A DNA stretch of 64,000 bases, taken from the NCBI GenBank assembly GCA_963704825.1, contig CAVPHV010000014.1, positions 1-64,000 on the forward strand, read 5' to 3'. Positions 60,797 through 64,000 of the stretch are shown here, piece by piece. A model generated the notes under the pieces. That model made no database searches and had not been told where the DNA came from. It saw nothing but the letters and a program-made list of their open reading frames with translations. The position numbers and the translations under genes were made by a program. This DNA is from CAVPHV01 sp963704825. Lineage in GTDB: Bacteria; Actinomycetota; Acidimicrobiia; Spongiisociales; UBA5794. Within the stretch, counting starts at the first letter, position 1, and every line of letters begins with the position of its first letter.

Positions 60797-62146
60797 ATGA
60801 CCCTCTGGAGCGGTCGTTTCATGGAGGGGCCCGACGAAACGTTGTGGCACTTCACGGTCGATCGCTCCGACCGGCGAATGCTCTTCGACGACATCGCGGG
60901 GTCGCTCGCCCATGTCGCCATGCTCGGCTCCGTTGGAATTCTCACGTCTGATGACGTGGACACCCTCACCGTTGGACTCGAGGCCATCGAAGCCGAGGCC
61001 GAGGCGGGTGCCTTTGAGTATCTGGCGACCGATGAAGACGTTCACACTGCGGTTGAGCGCCGATTGGGAGAGATCGTCGGTGACGTCGCCGGGAAGCTGC
61101 ACACCGGGCGGTCGCGCAACGACCAGGTTGCGCTCGACCTGCGTCTCTACCTGCGTCGGGCGGCGCGGGCCCGGATGGCACAGCTGCGCGAGGTTGTCCG
61201 GGTCATCGCGGCGAAGGCCGTGGAGGTGGGTGACGTTGTTGTGCCTTCCTACACCCATCTTCAGCAGGCCCAGGCGGTGCCGCTGGCTCACCACCTGCTG
61301 GCGTATGCCTGGATGTTGCTCCGTGACGTCGACCGCCTCGAGGACGCCCTGGACCGGATCGATGTCTCGCCGCTTGGCGCCGGGGCATCGGGAGGCAGCT
61401 CGCTACCGCTCGACCCAGCCGACACCGCGGCACGGCTCGAAATGCGGGGCGTCTTCGAGAACTCACTGGACGCCGTCGCGTCGCGTGACTTTGTTGCCGA
61501 GTACACGTTTGCGTGTACCCAGGCCATGGTTCATCTGTCCCGTCTTGCCGAGGAGCTGATCCTCTGGGCAACCACGGAGTTTGGATGGGTCACGTTCAGC
61601 GATCGACACACCACCGGATCGTCGGCGTTGCCCCAGAAGAAGAACCCGGACATCGCGGAACTTGTCCGCGGCAAGACCGCCGTCGCCATCGGCAGCGTCA
61701 CCACGCTGCTTGGCTTGCAGAAGGGCCTGCCGTTGGCGTACAACCGGGATCTCCAAGAGGACAAGCGGGCCGTGTTCTCCGCAGACGACGCCCTCGGGGG
61801 TGCGCTCGACGCGCTCGGTGCCATGGTTGCTTCCGCCCGCTTCCATCCGCCCCCTCCGGGCGCTTGGGTGACCGCGCTCGACCTTGCCGAGGTCCTCGTT
61901 GGACGCGGGGTGCCGTTTCGAGAGGCGCATGAGGCGGTCGGTTCGCTGGTTGCCTCGCTGGTGGCTGGCGGCAAAACCCTCGCCGAGGTCACGGCCGAGG
62001 ATCTCGCCACTGCCCACCCTGCGTTCGAACCCGGCGACCTGTCCAGAATCGACCCGGCCGACTCGGTCGCCGCTCGCGCCACTGCAGGTGGCGGCTCATT
62101 CGGTTCGGTGTCCGCTCAACTTGAAGCACTGCACGCTCGCCTCTGA
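60797..62146 (+). CDS. argH: argininosuccinate lyase
   Basis: This encodes 449 residues. TLWSGRFMEGPDETLWHF, then HTGRSRNDQVALDLRLY, and the superfamily signature TGSSALPQKKNPDI with its catalytic serine are present. It releases arginine and fumarate. It follows argG by 28 bp and is the last gene of the operon. Confidence 0.96.
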   Translation: MTLWSGRFMEGPDETLWHFTVDRSDRRMLFDDIAGSLAHVAMLGSVGILTSDDVDTLTVGLEAIEAEAEAGAFEYLATDEDVHTAVERRLGEIVGDVAGKLHTGRSRNDQVALDLRLYLRRAARARMAQLREVVRVIAAKAVEVGDVVVPSYTHLQQAQAVPLAHHLLAYAWMLLRDVDRLEDALDRIDVSPLGAGASGGSSLPLDPADTAARLEMRGVFENSLDAVASRDFVAEYTFACTQAMVHLSRLAEELILWATTEFGWVTFSDRHTTGSSALPQKKNPDIAELVRGKTAVAIGSVTTLLGLQKGLPLAYNRDLQEDKRAVFSADDALGGALDALGAMVASARFHPPPPGAWVTALDLAEVLVGRGVPFREAHEAVGSLVASLVAGGKTLAEVTAEDLATAHPAFEPGDLSRIDPADSVAARATAGGGSFGSVSAQLEALHARL

Positions 62147-62438
62147 TCTGTTCCGGCGTGGTTCAAGCGCGGTTTTTGGAACCTCGGCCACGCACGAATA
62201 GGACGGGATCCCGGCCTACCACCCTGGGTGGGTGAACCCACCGCCGACGGTGGCGACGGCCTAGGTCTACCGACCCAAATGCTGCCGAATGAACGATTCG
62301 CGCGAACAAAACCTCCCATTGCGGGTCTGATTGAGACACAATGCTGGAAGCGCACGACGGCGGGTCAGGCTTACCTGCGGTGTAGTCAGGGGGAAGGCAT
62401 CCGAGGGGGGATGGCTAGATCACCGTCAGGTCTGGGGT
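62147..62438. other. intergenic region between argH and the terminator
   Basis: This region of 292 bp has no open frame worth calling. It contains local inverted repeats, for example CCACCGCC-GACGGTGG near 62240, but I see no known RNA family. Confidence 0.5.
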
Positions 62439-62476
62439 AAGGCCCAGGTTGGAAGGAAACGACCAACCTGGGCCTT
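62439..62476. terminator. bidirectional terminator between argH and the VOC gene
   Basis: AAGGCCCAGGTTGG, a 10-nt loop and CCAACCTGGGCCTT form a perfect 14-bp stem between two convergent genes. The TT(CTCC) tail is short, so it is a strong hairpin with a weak U tract. Confidence 0.85.
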
Positions 62477-62488
62477 CTCCATGGGCGA

Positions 62489-63004
62489 CTAGTCGTGGGG
62501 CGAAGCGGCGGCCCCAAGTTCGTCCGCGGTCCCCACCCCGGACCACTTGGCCAACTGGGCGGTTAGGTCGAGAGGTTCGACGACCGCCTTGGTTTCGTAC
62601 TCGCCCCAATCGCGGCGTGGCAGCATCCACATGACCTCGAATTGGTTGCCATCGGGGTCGACGCCGTACACGCTCAGCGTGGCACCATGAGATGACTCTC
62701 CGGTGATGGCTCCGGCTGCGACGAGAGCCTCACGGATTGCGGCGAGTTGGTCGATGGTGTCGACCTGCCACGCCAGGTGATAGAGCCCGGCATGCCCTCG
62801 ACTTGGCCCCGGTGTTCCGGGACCGAGCCCGAGGAGTCCCAAGTCATGGTGATTGGCGGAATCAGCCGCCCTGAGAAAGGCGGCATTCATCCGCGCTTCC
62901 CGGTTGACCAGCCGAAAGCCGAGCGTGTCGACGTAGAACTCGAGTGCGGGCCCGAGGTCGGAAACAAAGAGCACCGCATGGTTGAGGCGCCGAATTCCAC
63001 TCAT
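62489..63004 (-). CDS. VOC-family (glyoxalase/dioxygenase-like) protein
   Basis: This encodes 171 residues: IRRLNHAVLFVSDLGPALEFY at the start, then LYHLAWQVDTIDQL, and YGVDPDGNQFEVMWML with the usual second metal-ligand region. Both beta-alpha-beta-beta-beta modules are present with a potential His/His/Glu metal site. These proteins act as extradiol dioxygenases, isomerases or antibiotic-binding proteins; the substrate here is unknown. ATG 63004 has AGGAG upstream and overlaps the stop of the FAD enzyme gene, so the two are co-translated. Confidence 0.82.
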   Translation of the reverse strand: MSGIRRLNHAVLFVSDLGPALEFYVDTLGFRLVNREARMNAAFLRAADSANHHDLGLLGLGPGTPGPSRGHAGLYHLAWQVDTIDQLAAIREALVAAGAITGESSHGATLSVYGVDPDGNQFEVMWMLPRRDWGEYETKAVVEPLDLTAQLAKWSGVGTADELGAAASPHD

Positions 63005-64000
63005 GGCGATACTCCTGAGGACGCTTCCCGTGCTGCTTCGGCCCCGCGGGCGATGTCGTTGCCGAGGTCGCGGCCCACGATGGTCGATGCCGTCAGCATG
63101 GCACCCATCAACCCGCCGGCGACGCCGGGCGTGGCCACGTCCACCCCGGTGAGGTAGAGCCCCTTGATGGCGGTCTTGGGTCGGAGCCGACGTTCGGCGA
63201 AGCGCTGCGGGGTCGCCGCCAGACCGTAGACGGCGCCCTCGGCATGACCGGTGAAGTGGATTGTCGAAAGTGGACTCGAGAGCTCCATGTGCTCGATGGC
63301 GCCCTCGACCTGGGGAACATGTCGGTAGAGCTGCTCGAGGAGTCTCGCGACCAAGCCGTCCTTCAGTGCCTCGTATTCGGCGCCCCGTTTCGACCATCGT
63401 TCGCCCTGCCACGGTGCAAACCAGGCGAAGGGGGCAAAGCCGATGATCTCGAGCGTCGCTTTGCCCGGATGGCGGCGGGCGAAGTCGGGATCCTTGGCCG
63501 ATGGGAACGAAATGTAGGCGACCGGGAGGGGCGCGGTCGGGTCCGCCGCGTAACGGGCCAAGTTCCCATCGTGATCGTCGGACGGATACACCCAGAGGTT
63601 TGGCTTGGTCAACCCGAGTTCTTCGGTGGTGCGGTTGAGGCCAACATAGAGACACACATGGGACATCGAGAGCTCTTGATTGCCTCCGGCCGCGGTGAGG
63701 CTGGCAAACTCACTCGCCTCCGGCACCAGGTCGGTGAAGGTGAGGTGCGCCCCGGCGTCGCTGATCACGAGGGGGGCGAACAGTTCGTTGCCGTCCGTCA
63801 GGCGGACACCGATGGCCCTGCCCTTCTCAACGAGGATGGTCTCGACCTCGGCGCTCGTGTAGACCGCTCCGTTGCGGCTCTCGACTACGGGCAGGATGGT
63901 CTCGGCGATCCGACCTGATCCGCCGACGGGGTAGGCACCGCCCCACAGGTAGTGCCCCGCAACAAGAGCGTGGATGAAGAAGCTGCTCTGGCTGGGCGGC
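63001..64000 (-). CDS. FAD-dependent phytoene desaturase/carotenoid isomerase-like protein, 5' end outside window
   Basis: About 333 C-terminal residues are visible. GGAYPVGGSGRIAETI, then VYTSAEVETILVEKGRAIGV and the C-terminal GLYLTGVDVATPGVAGGLMG match CrtI/CrtISO/RetSat-type amine-oxidase fold flavoproteins. The N-terminal FAD Rossmann motif must lie beyond 64000. The family desaturates or isomerises carotenoids or related polyenes. It overlaps the VOC gene by 4 bp (ATGA), so the two probably serve one pathway. Confidence 0.8.
   Translation of the reverse strand, partial: PPSQSSFFIHALVAGHYLWGGAYPVGGSGRIAETILPVVESRNGAVYTSAEVETILVEKGRAIGVRLTDGNELFAPLVISDAGAHLTFTDLVPEASEFASLTAAGGNQELSMSHVCLYVGLNRTTEELGLTKPNLWVYPSDDHDGNLARYAADPTAPLPVAYISFPSAKDPDFARRHPGKATLEIIGFAPFAWFAPWQGERWSKRGAEYEALKDGLVARLLEQLYRHVPQVEGAIEHMELSSPLSTIHFTGHAEGAVYGLAATPQRFAERRLRPKTAIKGLYLTGVDVATPGVAGGLMGAMLTASTIVGRDLGNDIARGAEAAREASSGVSP

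Noticed and set aside
62439..62476. SRP (4.5S) RNA, because of GGAAGGAAAC in a hairpin loop
   Set aside because: The stem is a simple perfect hairpin between convergent genes and lacks the conserved SRP internal loops.

Overview
The window is a high-GC actinobacterial chromosome segment that contains the replication origin. The core gene order (DUF3566-gyrA-gyrB-DUF721-recF-dnaN-dnaA, then rpmH-rnpA-yidD-yidC-khpB-rsmG-parA-parB, then cwlM-trxA-trxB-anti-sigma-sigma-pseudokinase and pcnA) is the arrangement known from Actinomycetota such as Mycobacterium. Many genes appear to be leaderless, with a TANNNT hexamer 6-9 nt before ATG. Together with the gene content this suggests an uncultured Acidimicrobiia-like lineage. 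The phylum is secure; the class is inference.

Layout. 1-8.0 kb is an accessory island. It starts at the 3' half of tRNA-Ile(GAU) and ends at a diverged second copy of that 3' half. It carries a frameshifted SEC-C protein, a secreted protein with a switch-like leader, two NTF2-like proteins flanking a large SARP/AfsR-type regulator, a lipoprotein, a RelE/Phd-type toxin-antitoxin pair and a DUF433/DUF5615 pair. No integrase is visible. 8.0-9.7 kb is decayed: an internally deleted IS256-family element and a gene fragment between short direct repeats. 9.7-12.8 kb is a zinc uptake locus (zur-znuC diverging from znuA-znuB around a Zur-like box). 13.1-17.6 kb has a triple-GAF membrane histidine kinase, an acyl-CoA dehydrogenase and a degenerate HATPase-like protein. 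17.7-21.5 kb holds a VIT1/CCC1 transporter and btuFCD under a cobalamin riboswitch. 21.5-24.8 kb contains small or unknown proteins and a thioredoxin-NHL lipoprotein.

25.0-39.8 kb is the origin region. Genes diverge from dnaA/rpmH: the gyr-rec-dna block is on the minus strand and rpmH to parB on the plus strand. DnaA boxes lie on both sides of dnaA. The dnaN-dnaA gap carries a DnaA-box/GC-cluster/TAG-trio unwinding element. A parS-like site overlaps the rsmG start codon. 39.8-45.5 kb is one minus-strand block linking a pseudo-amidase (CwlM-like), thioredoxin, thioredoxin reductase, an ECF sigma/anti-sigma pair and a pseudokinase with an extracellular domain, all plausibly concerned with envelope control. 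45.5-55.9 kb holds single genes: acetyltransferase, deacetylase-family enzyme, orphan PilT, RNase HI, CCA-adding enzyme, a repeat-rich membrane protein, a second acyl-CoA dehydrogenase and a GH26-like lipoprotein. 56.0-62.1 kb is an arginine operon, argC-J-B-R-G-H, without argD or argF. The window closes with a VOC-family protein and a carotenoid-type FAD oxidoreductase cut by the window end.

Three genes show signs of frame or start disruption worth checking against reads: the SEC-C protein (5-bp tandem duplication), yidD (C6 run) and rnpA (no ATG/GTG/TTG at the expected start).
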